A stretch of DNA of 12,280 nucleotides, taken from Candidatus Kerfeldbacteria bacterium (lineage in GTDB: Bacteria; Patescibacteriota; Patescibacteriia; SBBC01). The notes under the pieces are model-generated. The model did not search any database. It was not told the origin of the DNA and was given only the letters and a program-made list of their open reading frames with translations. The stretch covers positions 1 through 12,280 of the forward strand of contig CAINXF010000183.1 in NCBI GenBank assembly GCA_903854795.1, in the 5' to 3' direction. Position 1 is the stretch's first letter, and each line of letters begins with the position of its first letter. Shown here piece by piece: positions 1-6,773 of the stretch. The translations under genes were made by a program, and so were the position numbers.

Positions 1-421
1 CGAACCCGTGCTCGGCCGCGAGGCGTGCGACGTGTTCGGAGATGCCCATTTCTGGCGGGAAGAATCCGCGCGGTTTGTATAGGTCGCCAAAGTACTTCTT
101 ATGCGTCTCGGTGTTCAGGTCGATCTGGCGAATGATCTCGTCATCGGGCAGTTTTGGGAGCAGGGGATGGTACTTCGCTGAACCGGTAAGTTCGATCTGA
201 CCTTTTTTAAGCAGTTGGCGGACAAGATCGATCACGTCGGATGCGTCGTTCTGTTCCCAAAGCTCGACGAGGATCGAGCTGATGTTCATCGTCGTGCGCG
301 CGTTCGGGTGTTCGAGCATGCCACGGAGGATTGGTCGGTATGCTTCGTCGGTGATACGTTTTACCCAGTAGGGCTTTTGTGTCGGCGGTTGGTAGAAGTG
401 GAGGAAGTTTGCCCATTGCAT
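1..421 (-). CDS. Glycoside hydrolase family 57 enzyme, N-terminal part (cut by window edge)
   Basis: The frame opens with ATG at 421-419 and reads without a stop for 140 residues to the window edge, so the C-terminal part is missing. It begins MQWANFLHFYQPP and carries the GH57 landmarks in order: HFYQPP (residues 8-13, region 1), GQIELTGS (about 74-81, region 2) and FFPPEMG (120-126), whose Glu124 sits where GH57 enzymes have the catalytic nucleophile. GH57 enzymes are retaining enzymes acting on alpha-glucans (amylase, 4-alpha-glucanotransferase or branching activity). Region 4 with the acid/base Asp lies beyond the window. It aligns almost without gaps to the product of the gene just upstream (444-1670), so the two are tandem paralogues. 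The gap to that gene is 22 bp and I see no Shine-Dalgarno sequence or separate promoter, which suggests cotranscription. Family is secure; substrate is open. Confidence 0.9.
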   Translation of the reverse strand, partial: MQWANFLHFYQPPTQKPYWVKRITDEAYRPILRGMLEHPNARTTMNISSILVELWEQNDASDVIDLVRQLLKKGQIELTGSAKYHPLLPKLPDDEIIRQIDLNTETHKKYFGDLYKPRGFFPPEMGISEHVARLAAEHGF

Positions 422-443
422 ACGCGTGTGGTGGCTATGGATA

Positions 444-1670
444 TTACGTATAGTTTACACTCTTTCCGCCAAGGTAGCGAGGTGTCTCCGCGCCCTTAAG
501 GAAGCGCGTGGCGTGGCGTTGGGCGGCACCCGTCCTGTGCCATCGATGCGCGGTCGAATTGATTTCCTCGGCGAGTTCACGCAGCCGATCGTTCTCGTGT
601 ACGTTCGGGCCGCACTCCTCACCGATAATACGGAGGCGTTGGGCGGCGGCGACGACGATGTCAACATCCCACCACGGTTCGCGCGATGCCCACCAGTACC
701 AATCGCTCGATACGGCCTGGTCAAACTCGTTACGGAGCGAGATCGGCACCGAGGTTGCCTTTTCCTGGGTGTGGACGAGCGTGTGTACGAGGGTAAAGAG
801 CTCCCACTGGAGCATATGGAGAGGGTTGTTGGGGTTTTTCCAGAGCTCGAACGGCACGCCGCGTCGGAGCGCCGGCATCGAGCTTGACCAGCTCGCGGAT
901 CGCGGCGTGATGTGTGCCGTTGAGCGAAGACTTGAGAGCAGCTCGCTCAACGTGACCGTCTCGACGTGCGGCTGGCGCGCCAGTGTCTGCCAGATCTTTT
1001 TCGTGATGTGGCGGTGGTGGCCCAGGTTCTCGCCATCCATCGCCGTCACGAGCAGCTCTTTCTGGTGGTTCCAACGCTGGACCGTGTCGAGGAATTGTTT
1101 CGTGCCACTTCGTTTTATTTCGAACGCAAGGTAATCGCTGACGTAGCGGTTGCGGAATATCGCCGAAATCTTTGTGTTATTGATATCGTAGCGCGTGCGG
1201 TAGTCAACGATGTTTGGATGACTAATGCCATCGAGCAATACCCAACGGTATCCGAGCGAGCCAAGAAGTTTCCCGAGTTTCGGGCTGTACGCCATTTCCG
1301 GCGGGAAGAATCCTTGCGGTTTGTATGCTGGGCCGAATATCTTTCGATTGGTGGCGTGATTGAGTGAGATCTGACGCTTAATTTCGTGGTCGGGGAGGAG
1401 CGGCAAGATCGCGTGGTACATCGCTGAGTCCGTGAGTTCGATCTGTCCGCGCTCGAGGAGCGTGCGAATGCCGGTGACAATATCTGAAAACGTACGTCGT
1501 GCGGCAAGTTGCTCGGTCAGTGATCCGCTGATGTTGAGCGTGATCTTGATCTGCGGGTGCAGTAGAAGGAACTTAACTAGCGGACGGTAGCTTTCGCGTG
1601 CGACCTTGGAAACGACCGTCAGCGGCCAACGCGGCGGCTGATAGATGTGGAAAAAGTTTGCCCAGCGCAT
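444..1670 (-). CDS. Glycoside hydrolase family 57 enzyme (alpha-glucan-active, complete)
   Basis: A 408-residue protein with no signal peptide, so probably cytoplasmic. GH57 motifs occur in order: HIYQPP (8-13), GQIELTDS (75-82), FFPPEMA (121-127) with Glu125 as the presumed nucleophile, and MDGENLGHH (211-219) with Asp212 as the presumed acid/base. A Trp-rich stretch around 321-337 (DWYWWASREPWWDVD) resembles the aromatic C-terminal segment seen in many GH57 proteins. At 408 residues it is shorter than the typical GH57 branching enzymes (over 500), so an amylase or glucanotransferase role is more likely than branching, but this is inference. ATG 1670-1668 lies 4 bp beyond the glgA stop and is preceded by a clear Shine-Dalgarno sequence (GGAGAGGG, 8-nt spacer), the best one in the window. 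Location after glgA fits alpha-glucan remodelling or breakdown. Confidence 0.93.
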   Translation of the reverse strand: MRWANFFHIYQPPRWPLTVVSKVARESYRPLVKFLLLHPQIKITLNISGSLTEQLAARRTFSDIVTGIRTLLERGQIELTDSAMYHAILPLLPDHEIKRQISLNHATNRKIFGPAYKPQGFFPPEMAYSPKLGKLLGSLGYRWVLLDGISHPNIVDYRTRYDINNTKISAIFRNRYVSDYLAFEIKRSGTKQFLDTVQRWNHQKELLVTAMDGENLGHHRHITKKIWQTLARQPHVETVTLSELLSSLRSTAHITPRSASWSSSMPALRRGVPFELWKNPNNPLHMLQWELFTLVHTLVHTQEKATSVPISLRNEFDQAVSSDWYWWASREPWWDVDIVVAAAQRLRIIGEECGPNVHENDRLRELAEEINSTAHRWHRTGAAQRHATRFLKGAETPRYLGGKSVNYT

Positions 1671-1674
1671 GTGG

Positions 1675-3159
1675 TTATCCCTCTCCGCGGCTGTTATGTG
1701 CGCGCTGCGCGCGCTTGTAGAGCTCGATGTATTTCTCGGCCGGGATATCCCAGGAGTACGATTCCTGCATCGCCTGCCACGTGAGGTGCTCCCACACTTT
1801 CGGATAGTTGAACGTCTCGAGCGCGCGGACGATGGCGACGAGCAGGTCCTCGGACGAGTAGCGCGAGAACACGAACCCCGTGCCTATCTCCGAGCGGGGA
1901 TTGAAATCGGTGATGGTGTCGCAGAGGCCGCCGGTCTCATGCACGATCGGGATCGAGCCGTAACGGAGGCTAATGAGCTGCGACACGCCACAGGGTTCGA
2001 ACCGGCTTGGCATCAGGAACATGTCCGATCCCGCGTAGATGCGCGAGGCAAGCTCGTTGTTGTCGTCGCTACCGATGCGCGGCGAGAACATGCCGATCTT
2101 GTTCGGAAACTGCTTTGCCGCCTTCTTGAAGGTTTGGATGTACCCGCGGTCGCCGGTGCCAAGGATCACCATCTGGAGCTTCATGCGCATGAGCACCGGT
2201 AGGATCTGCGTGATGAGGCTCAAACCCTTCTGTTCGGTGAGGCGGTGGACCATGCCGATCAGCGGCGTTTCCGTATCTTGATCGAGGCCGACAAGTTTTT
2301 GCAACTCTTTTTTGTTCCTGTGCTTCTTGTCCAGCGAGTTCCAGTCGTAGCGGTGCCAAATGAGTTTATCGAATTGCGGGTTGAAGACGGCGTAGTCGAT
2401 GCCGTTCACGATGCCATACACGTTCTTCTCACGCTTCATCAGCGTTTTGTCGAGTCCTTGGCCGTACTCCGGCGTCAGGATCTCCTGCGCGTGACGGACG
2501 CTCACCGTGTTGATGACGTCGGCGTAGGTGATGCCGCGGCGTGTCATGTTCATCCATCGGACCTGCGCCGCCGTGGTAGGCAACTGAAGTTTGCCATCGT
2601 CCATTTTGTCCTTCGGTACCTCCCACCAGTTGCCCTGCATCTGATAGGTCAGGTTGTGGATGGTGAATACGGTCGCCGTGTTTTTGAAAATGTCGCGGTA
2701 GTGTTCGTCGCAGCGCATGAGGTTCGGGATGAACCCGGTCTGCCACTCGTGGCAGTGGACGATGTCAGGATGCTCGCCGAGCCGCTCGATGAGCTTCAGC
2801 GCGGCGAGGTTGAACACGAAGAACCGGAGCGCGTCGTTGTCGTGGCCGTACATATGCATCTGGTAGCGGCCGAAGAGGTCTTCGTTCATCGCAAAGTAGA
2901 TGTCGCAGTTGTCGCGGAGCTTCGAGCGTTTGAATTTGATGACGTACGATTGATTGTCGAACGTCACGGTGTCCTCACCTGCATCCTCCATCGGGATCTG
3001 CTGCTGTTTCATAAACCCATAGAACGGCGTGATGATCGAGACTTTGTGGCCATGGCGCGCCACGTGTTTCGGTAGCGCGGCACCGACGTCACCAAGGCCG
3101 CCGCTCTTCGAGTATGGCGCGACCTCGCTGAACACAGTGAAGATACGAAGTGCTTTCAT
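1675..3159 (-). CDS. glgA: Glycogen synthase (GT5, ADP-glucose dependent type)
   Basis: A 494-residue GT-B fold enzyme that extends alpha-1,4-glucan chains from a nucleotide-activated glucose (ADP-glucose in most bacteria). Residues 1-~245 form the GT5 starch-synthase catalytic domain, starting with FSEVAPYSKSGGLGDV: the KSGGLGDV motif (18-25) holds the sugar-nucleotide-binding Lys18. HCHEWQTG follows at 135-142. The C-terminal GT1-like domain contains HRLTEQKG (305-312; Arg306 and Lys311 contact the nucleotide phosphates in homologues), PSRFEPCG (384-391; Glu388 is the conserved catalytic-site Glu) and ETGGLCDTI (408-416). Length matches bacterial GlgA (about 480-500). Its ATG overlaps the stop of the upstream GH15 gene as ATGA, with no Shine-Dalgarno sequence visible, suggesting coupled translation. 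No glgC or glgB is in the window, so the ADP-glucose source and branching activity must be encoded elsewhere or supplied otherwise. Confidence 0.96.
   Translation of the reverse strand: MKALRIFTVFSEVAPYSKSGGLGDVGAALPKHVARHGHKVSIITPFYGFMKQQQIPMEDAGEDTVTFDNQSYVIKFKRSKLRDNCDIYFAMNEDLFGRYQMHMYGHDNDALRFFVFNLAALKLIERLGEHPDIVHCHEWQTGFIPNLMRCDEHYRDIFKNTATVFTIHNLTYQMQGNWWEVPKDKMDDGKLQLPTTAAQVRWMNMTRRGITYADVINTVSVRHAQEILTPEYGQGLDKTLMKREKNVYGIVNGIDYAVFNPQFDKLIWHRYDWNSLDKKHRNKKELQKLVGLDQDTETPLIGMVHRLTEQKGLSLITQILPVLMRMKLQMVILGTGDRGYIQTFKKAAKQFPNKIGMFSPRIGSDDNNELASRIYAGSDMFLMPSRFEPCGVSQLISLRYGSIPIVHETGGLCDTITDFNPRSEIGTGFVFSRYSSEDLLVAIVRALETFNYPKVWEHLTWQAMQESYSWDIPAEKYIELYKRAQRAHNSRGEG
1679..1686 (-). promoter_or_regulatory. 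Shine-Dalgarno sequence of the complete GH57 gene
   Basis: Read on the minus strand, GGAGAGGG lies 8 nt before ATG 1670-1668, inside the last codons of glgA. It fixes the GH57 start and is notable because most other starts in this window lack a recognisable Shine-Dalgarno sequence. Confidence 0.7.
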
Positions 3160-4241
3160 GGTGTTGGTATTAGGTTGAGTTCGCTCGCGGCGAGCACGAA
3201 CATCGCGTGGCTCCAGACGAGCGGGGAGATGCCGATGCGGAAATCTTGGAACACTTGTTCTGGGATAAACTTATTTGAATGGTTGACCACCCAGTTGAAG
3301 AATTCCTGAGCATGTTCATGGTTGCCGGCCTTATCGAGTACAATTGCCATCCAGCAGTTGAGGATCGGCCAGGCGCCACCGCCTTCCCAGGCGGTGCCTT
3401 CCGAGTCGAAGTAGTCGAACTGGAACCGATGGATGCCGCCGTTGTCCGCGAGGACGCGTTCTATGGTTTCGATGGTCGATTGCATCCGGTCATCGGTCGC
3501 TTCGACAAGACTGAATGGCCACACGAGGCCGAGAAGTGAGGCGTCCACGTTCGGGTCGTCTATTTTCCCATGGTTACGGAGGAAGAACCCCCGTGATTTG
3601 TCGTACGCTTCGAGTACTTTTTTCCGCATTTGGTCCGATGCCTGTTTCCAGGGTTTGTGCGGGAAAAGCTCATGCGCGAGCCGGAGACCCTCGCTGCACG
3701 CAGCGATCGAGTAGGTGAAGTTGTTCTCGACTCGCGAGGAGGTCTGACGGAAGCCATCCTCCCAGAGGTCGACCGTGTTCGGAAGGAAGAACGCCTTGTT
3801 CCATGAGCCGACTAATCCTTCACAGGTTAGTTCGATCAGTTTCTTATATGGTTCGGCTTTTGCGGCGTCACCCGTGCAGAACAAATGGATCGTCCAGAGC
3901 ACGGTGCCCATCTGGTCGGGCTGGAACATGCGTCCCATGCTCCCGATGCGACCGTTCGTCGAGTAGTTCGAGAACAACAGCTTATCCTTTTGGAAATCTT
4001 CCGGCTTCGTTTCGAGCCAGTGGAAGAACTTGTCGGCAGCGGGAATACCAAGTCGCTCGGCAGCGAGCGCGATGAAGCACGCATCACGCGGCCAGACGTA
4101 GCGGTAGTCAGCTGCTTCGCGAGGGTAGTAGGGTTTGTCCGTGTTAGCGGCGACGATCGCGCCATTGTCGAGCACAGCGTCTTGGATGACCTCACGTGAA
4201 GTCGTTAGTAGCGCCGCGATCGTTTCGGTGCGGTTGTTCAT
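3156..4241 (-). CDS. GH15 family glycosidase (glucoamylase-like)
   Basis: A 361-residue (alpha/alpha)6-barrel type enzyme. GH15 inverting hydrolases release glucose from the ends of alpha-glucans; some members cleave trehalose or dextran instead. Visible motifs: DYRYVWPRDA (45-54) at the substrate pocket, PDQMGTVLW (108-116), DLWED (158-162) with Glu161 as likely general acid, IPEQ (326-329) with Glu328 as likely general base, and SPLVWSHAMF near the C terminus (339-348). It is much shorter than secreted bacterial glucoamylases (over 600) because the N-terminal beta-sandwich domain is absent; there is no signal peptide, so it is probably cytoplasmic. I chose ATG 4241-4239 because it overlaps the ruvC stop as ATGA; an in-frame upstream ATG at 4265 would add eight unconvincing residues and overlap ruvC more. 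Next to glgA it probably trims the stored glucan. Trehalase activity is the main alternative. Confidence 0.88.
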   Translation of the reverse strand: MNNRTETIAALLTTSREVIQDAVLDNGAIVAANTDKPYYPREAADYRYVWPRDACFIALAAERLGIPAADKFFHWLETKPEDFQKDKLLFSNYSTNGRIGSMGRMFQPDQMGTVLWTIHLFCTGDAAKAEPYKKLIELTCEGLVGSWNKAFFLPNTVDLWEDGFRQTSSRVENNFTYSIAACSEGLRLAHELFPHKPWKQASDQMRKKVLEAYDKSRGFFLRNHGKIDDPNVDASLLGLVWPFSLVEATDDRMQSTIETIERVLADNGGIHRFQFDYFDSEGTAWEGGGAWPILNCWMAIVLDKAGNHEHAQEFFNWVVNHSNKFIPEQVFQDFRIGISPLVWSHAMFVLAASELNLIPTP

Positions 4242-4726
4242 AGTTGTAGTGCGTGCGATCCGCACACCGCGACCGCGACCGCGTCAGCGGCGTCATCGGA
4301 GCGCGGAGCTTTCTTGAGGCCGAATAATACCTGCACCATACGTTGGATCTGTCGTTTGTCTGCGTGACCATAGCCGGTCACCGCCAGCTTGACGAGCGAT
4401 GGCGCGTACTCCATGACAGGGATACTCGCATCAGCAGCGGCTAATTGGATGGTGCCACGAGCCTCGCCAACCACCATCGCGGTTGAGACGTTTTTCGAGA
4501 AGTAAAGTTTTTCGATGGCCATGCGGTCCGGATGGTGTACGGCAATGAGTTTCGCTATCTCGTCTCGGATCTGGGCAAGCCGTTGGCCAACCTTGAGGTT
4601 TTTCGAGGTTTCGATAACGCCGCAGGCAATGAGCGTGAGCTCGGATCCGCGCGAACGTACGACGCCGTAACCAACTCGGCCGATGCCAGGATCGACGCCG
4701 AGGATGGTGAGGTTAGAACTCGGCAT
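4238..4726 (-). CDS. ruvC: Holliday junction resolvase RuvC
   Basis: A 162-residue RNase H-fold endonuclease that works as a dimer to cut Holliday junctions made by RuvAB during recombination repair. The four metal-binding acids are present: Asp12 in ILGVDPGIG, Glu72 in MAIEKLYF, and Asp145 and Asp148 in the C-terminal SDDAADA cluster. GYGHADKRQIQRM (118-130) matches the family's DNA-binding segment. Length is normal. The open frame continues upstream to 4936, but that part is the shadow of yebC; the chosen ATG (4726-4724) places the first beta strand close to the N terminus as in homologues. An alternative ATG at 4747-4745 has a GGAAG 9 nt upstream and cannot be excluded. It overlaps yebC by 14 bp. 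The yebC-ruvC order is a widely conserved synteny; ruvA and ruvB do not follow here, an alpha-glucan cassette does. Confidence 0.96.
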   Translation of the reverse strand: MPSSNLTILGVDPGIGRVGYGVVRSRGSELTLIACGVIETSKNLKVGQRLAQIRDEIAKLIAVHHPDRMAIEKLYFSKNVSTAMVVGEARGTIQLAAADASIPVMEYAPSLVKLAVTGYGHADKRQIQRMVQVLFGLKKAPRSDDAADAVAVAVCGSHALQL

Positions 4727-5429
4727 TGGACGAGACGTTCGTAACATCTTGTAGGTCTTCCAGTGCGAGGAGCAGGTTTTGGATTTTTTCACGGTCCTCG
4801 GGTGAGGGTGTGATGGTCGTGGTTGGCACGAGTGACAACTCGGCGCTAATGATAGTGGCCCCCGTCGCCGCGACCGCGTCACGGACCTTCTGGAGTGCCG
4901 AGGGTTCCGTATAAATTGCGATCGTGCCGGCGTCATCGGTCACGTCAATCGCACCGGCATCGATTGCGGCAAGCTCGATTGCATCCTTGTCCGTACCCGC
5001 GGTGACCTCGAGGAAACCGCGCCGCTCGAACATCCATAATACGCTGTTTACACTGGCGAGCGTGCCGCCGTGTTTATTGAACACCAGGCGAAGTTCGCCG
5101 ACGGTTCGGTTGCGACTGTCGGTCAGCGTCTCGATGACGACCGCAACGCCGCCGGGCCCGTACACTTCGTACGTCACGGTCTCGATCGTGCGGTCAGCGA
5201 GCTCGCCGACACCGCGCTTGATCGCGCGCTCGACATTGTCCTTCGGCATGTTGTCTTCGCGTGCTTTCTCGATCGCGAGCCGCAGGCGGAAGTTCATCGA
5301 GGGGTCCTTGCCACCCTCACGTGCCGCGATGGTGATCGTGTTCGCGAGTCGCGTAAACGCCGCGCCTTTTTTTACATCGGCGATGCCTTTCTGGCGTTTT
5401 ATTTGGGACCATTTCGAGTGTCCAGACAT
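4713..5429 (-). CDS. yebC: YebC/TACO1 family translation factor or regulator
   Basis: A 238-residue cytosolic protein of the YebC/PmpR/TACO1 family. Members were long annotated as transcriptional regulators; more recent work links the family to translation, including relief of ribosome stalling at proline-rich stretches. Family hallmarks: MSGHSKWSQIKRQK at the N terminus, KGAAFTRLAN (21-30), NMPKDNVERAIKRG (60-73), YEVYGPGGVAV (88-98), NKHGG (118-122), and the C-terminal LEDLQDVTNVSSNAEF that ends the protein. Length is typical (about 240). The open frame extends upstream to 5630, but MSGHSKW is the invariant family start, so ATG 5429-5427 is chosen. It is the first gene of the minus-strand operon, about 58-60 nt from the predicted transcription start; only a weak GGGG precedes the ATG. 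Confidence 0.96.
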   Translation of the reverse strand: MSGHSKWSQIKRQKGIADVKKGAAFTRLANTITIAAREGGKDPSMNFRLRLAIEKAREDNMPKDNVERAIKRGVGELADRTIETVTYEVYGPGGVAVVIETLTDSRNRTVGELRLVFNKHGGTLASVNSVLWMFERRGFLEVTAGTDKDAIELAAIDAGAIDVTDDAGTIAIYTEPSALQKVRDAVAATGATIISAELSLVPTTTITPSPEDREKIQNLLLALEDLQDVTNVSSNAEF

Positions 5430-5480
5430 TCGAACCCCATAGTCCGGAGTGGTGGTCGGACTGTTACGAAAAATATCGAA

Positions 5481-5519
5481 ACTGAACGTTATGATTTTAT
5501 CATTTTTTATGCGTTCAGT
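5481..5519. repeat. Nested inverted repeats across the yebC promoter (operator-like)
   Basis: ACTGAACG (5481-5488) and CGTTCAGT (5512-5519) form a perfect 8-bp inverted repeat separated by 23 bp. Inside it lies a second perfect repeat, ATGAT-TTT-ATCAT (5491-5503). The outer right arm overlaps the minus-strand -35 box, the inner repeat covers the -10 box, and the outer left arm covers the predicted start. This placement suits a repressor site, but it could be chance symmetry in an AT-rich promoter. No regulator gene is adjacent. Confidence 0.45.
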
Positions 5520-5522
5520 CAA
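5494..5522 (-). promoter_or_regulatory. Sigma70-like promoter of the yebC-ruvC-glucan operon
   Basis: On the minus strand TTGACT (5522-5517) is followed after exactly 17 nt by TAAAAT (5499-5494), close to the TTGACA-17-TATAAT consensus. The predicted start is near 5487, giving a leader of about 58 nt before yebC. No other strong promoter was noticed on this strand, so it may drive the whole block down to the GH57 genes. Confidence 0.7.
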
Positions 5523-5551
5523 CGATGACGGCACGCGATATTTAAAGGTTC

Positions 5552-5579
5552 TTGCATTATTGAAACGGTCTGCTAGAGT
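5552..5579 (+). promoter_or_regulatory. Candidate extended -10 promoter of the PGI/PMI gene
   Basis: TTGCAT (5552-5557), a 16-nt spacer, then TAGAGT (5574-5579) preceded by TGC, giving an extended -10 element (TGnTAGAGT). The predicted start near 5586 leaves a leader of only about 15 nt before ATG 5602, with no Shine-Dalgarno sequence. Both boxes are imperfect, so this is a moderate call. Confidence 0.45.
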
Positions 5580-5601
5580 ACCATCGTTGTACACATCCAA
5601 C

Positions 5602-6678
5602 ATGACATCGAACCGCCAACTCGACCACACCTCCTTGTTCCGACCACAACCACGTCAGCTCGTGCTTTCGTCGTTGCGGCGTTTCTCGGAGCAGTGTGCG
5701 TTGGGATTCCGAGGCGGTCGTTCGGTGAAGTTCCCGTCGCGGTACCGTACTGTGGACAATGTGGTCGTATGCGGCATGGGAGGTTCGACGCTTGGCAGTG
5801 ACGTGATCCGTAGTGTGTTCTCCGGGTTGTTACGGACACCGTTCACGATCATCAATGGTTACCATATACCCGCGCAGGTCGATCGAAGGACGCTCGTCAT
5901 TCTCTCAAGCTACTCTGGAACGACCGAGGAAGTGTTGTCGGCCGCCGCAGAAGCGAAGAAGCGTGGTGCTCTCGTCACTGGCTTGACGCGCGGTGCGAAG
6001 CTTGGGGCTTTTCTGACCCGCAATAAGTATCCATGGTACCAAATTGACGGTGCGGCAAACCCGGCCGGACAACCGCGTATGGGTCTCGGGTACAATGTCA
6101 TGGGACAGATCGGACTACTGTCGTCGATCGGGCTCATCAAGCTCACGAAGAAGGACGTCGATGGCATCGTGCGTCACGTAGGCCGCCGTGCAGCGGCGTT
6201 CGACACCAACATGCCGACCGTACAAAACGAGGCAAAATCGCTCGCCGCGGCGTTCGTCGGTAGGGTTCCGGTACTCGTCGGCACGGAACACCTTGTCGGC
6301 AGCATCCACGCCTTTGCGAACCAGCTCAATGAGACCGCGAAAGTGTTTGCGGTGCCGTTCGTGCTCCCGGAGCTGAACCATCACCTTCTCGAAGGGCTGC
6401 GGTTCCCGAGGATTGTGACGCAAGGTACGTTCATGTTCGTCGCTTCGCCGCTCTACGATGAACGTATCACGACGCGACAGCGTATCACTGCGGAGATCGT
6501 GAAGAAAAAAGGTCTAAAAGTGGTACTCTATCGCGTCCGAGGCGATGATCGACTGACGCAGGCATTTGATATGCTCGTGCTCGCAGGCTTTACAAGCTTC
6601 TACCTTTCAGTACTTCATGGTGTTGATCCGCTTGAGATACAGACCGTCAACGAATTTAAGAAACGCCTCGCGAAGTAA
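5602..6678 (+). CDS. Bifunctional phosphoglucose/phosphomannose isomerase (SIS family)
   Basis: A 358-residue cytoplasmic enzyme of the archaeal/bacterial bifunctional PGI/PMI type, interconverting fructose-6-phosphate with glucose-6-phosphate and with mannose-6-phosphate. Two SIS domains: the first holds VCGMGGSTLGSD (56-67) and the phosphate-binding SSYSGTTEE (102-110); the second holds NQLNETAK (240-247) with Glu244, PELNHH (256-261) with the catalytic-type His, and the C-terminal EIQTVNEFKK (345-354) whose Lys matches the active-site Lys of the family. QPRMGLGY (157-164) is the usual inter-domain motif. Length is close to the family norm (about 300-350). The open frame extends back to 5449, but those residues cover the promoter region; ATG 5602 is the start nearest the conserved N-terminal helix. 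It stands alone between a promoter and a strong terminator. Its product can feed both GDP-mannose and glucan metabolism. Confidence 0.92.
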   Translation: MTSNRQLDHTSLFRPQPRQLVLSSLRRFSEQCALGFRGGRSVKFPSRYRTVDNVVVCGMGGSTLGSDVIRSVFSGLLRTPFTIINGYHIPAQVDRRTLVILSSYSGTTEEVLSAAAEAKKRGALVTGLTRGAKLGAFLTRNKYPWYQIDGAANPAGQPRMGLGYNVMGQIGLLSSIGLIKLTKKDVDGIVRHVGRRAAAFDTNMPTVQNEAKSLAAAFVGRVPVLVGTEHLVGSIHAFANQLNETAKVFAVPFVLPELNHHLLEGLRFPRIVTQGTFMFVASPLYDERITTRQRITAEIVKKKGLKVVLYRVRGDDRLTQAFDMLVLAGFTSFYLSVLHGVDPLEIQTVNEFKKRLAK

Positions 6679-6690
6679 TTCTATCGCTGG

Positions 6691-6740
6691 AAGCGCCGCG
6701 CTCCCGTCATCCATGTTTGGATGGGAGCGCGGTGTTTCTT
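6691..6740 (+). terminator. Intrinsic terminator after the PGI/PMI gene
   Basis: A long hairpin: CCGCGCTCCC (6696-6705) pairs with GGGAGCGCGG (6723-6732), and ATCCA (6709-6713) with TGGAT (6718-6722) around a TGTT loop, with a 3-nt bulge (GTC) on the left arm. Further pairs, including G-U, extend the base outward to about 6691/6737. The right arm is followed by TGTTTCTT. It starts 13 nt past the isomerase stop, and the T-rich side indicates plus-strand use. Confidence 0.85.
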
Positions 6741-6767
6741 GGCGCAAAAGGGATTGGGCGGTATACT
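6739..6767 (+). promoter_or_regulatory. Promoter of the GT-C glycosyltransferase operon, predicted leaderless
   Basis: TTGGCG (6739-6744), 17-nt spacer, TATACT (6762-6767). Only six bases separate the -10 box from ATG 6774, so a normal start 6-8 nt after the -10 falls on the ATG itself. No Shine-Dalgarno sequence is possible in such a transcript. The -35 box begins in the last bases of the preceding terminator. Confidence 0.6.
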
Positions 6768-6773
6768 TCCGAT

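Noticed and set aside
422..443. Possible separate promoter for the second GH57 gene
   Set aside because: A TAATAT-like string is present on the minus strand near 440, but no -35 box lies at a usable distance; cotranscription is simpler.
1645..2202. Plus-strand 185-residue open frame opposite the glgA 3' end
   Set aside because: Complement of glgA coding sequence with no recognisable motif or ribosome binding site.
2245..3075. Plus-strand 276-residue open frame opposite glgA
   Set aside because: It lies wholly antisense to a well-conserved glgA, is rich in V, D, E and R as expected from the complement of GC-rich codons, and shows no domain pattern.
4727..4936. N-terminal extension of ruvC
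   Set aside because: The extra 70 residues are an out-of-frame reading of yebC codons, rich in S, R and P, and RuvC proteins begin just before the VDPG strand.
5430..5630. N-terminal extension of yebC
   Set aside because: The family starts at MSGHSKW; the extension crosses the promoter and the opposite gene's start.
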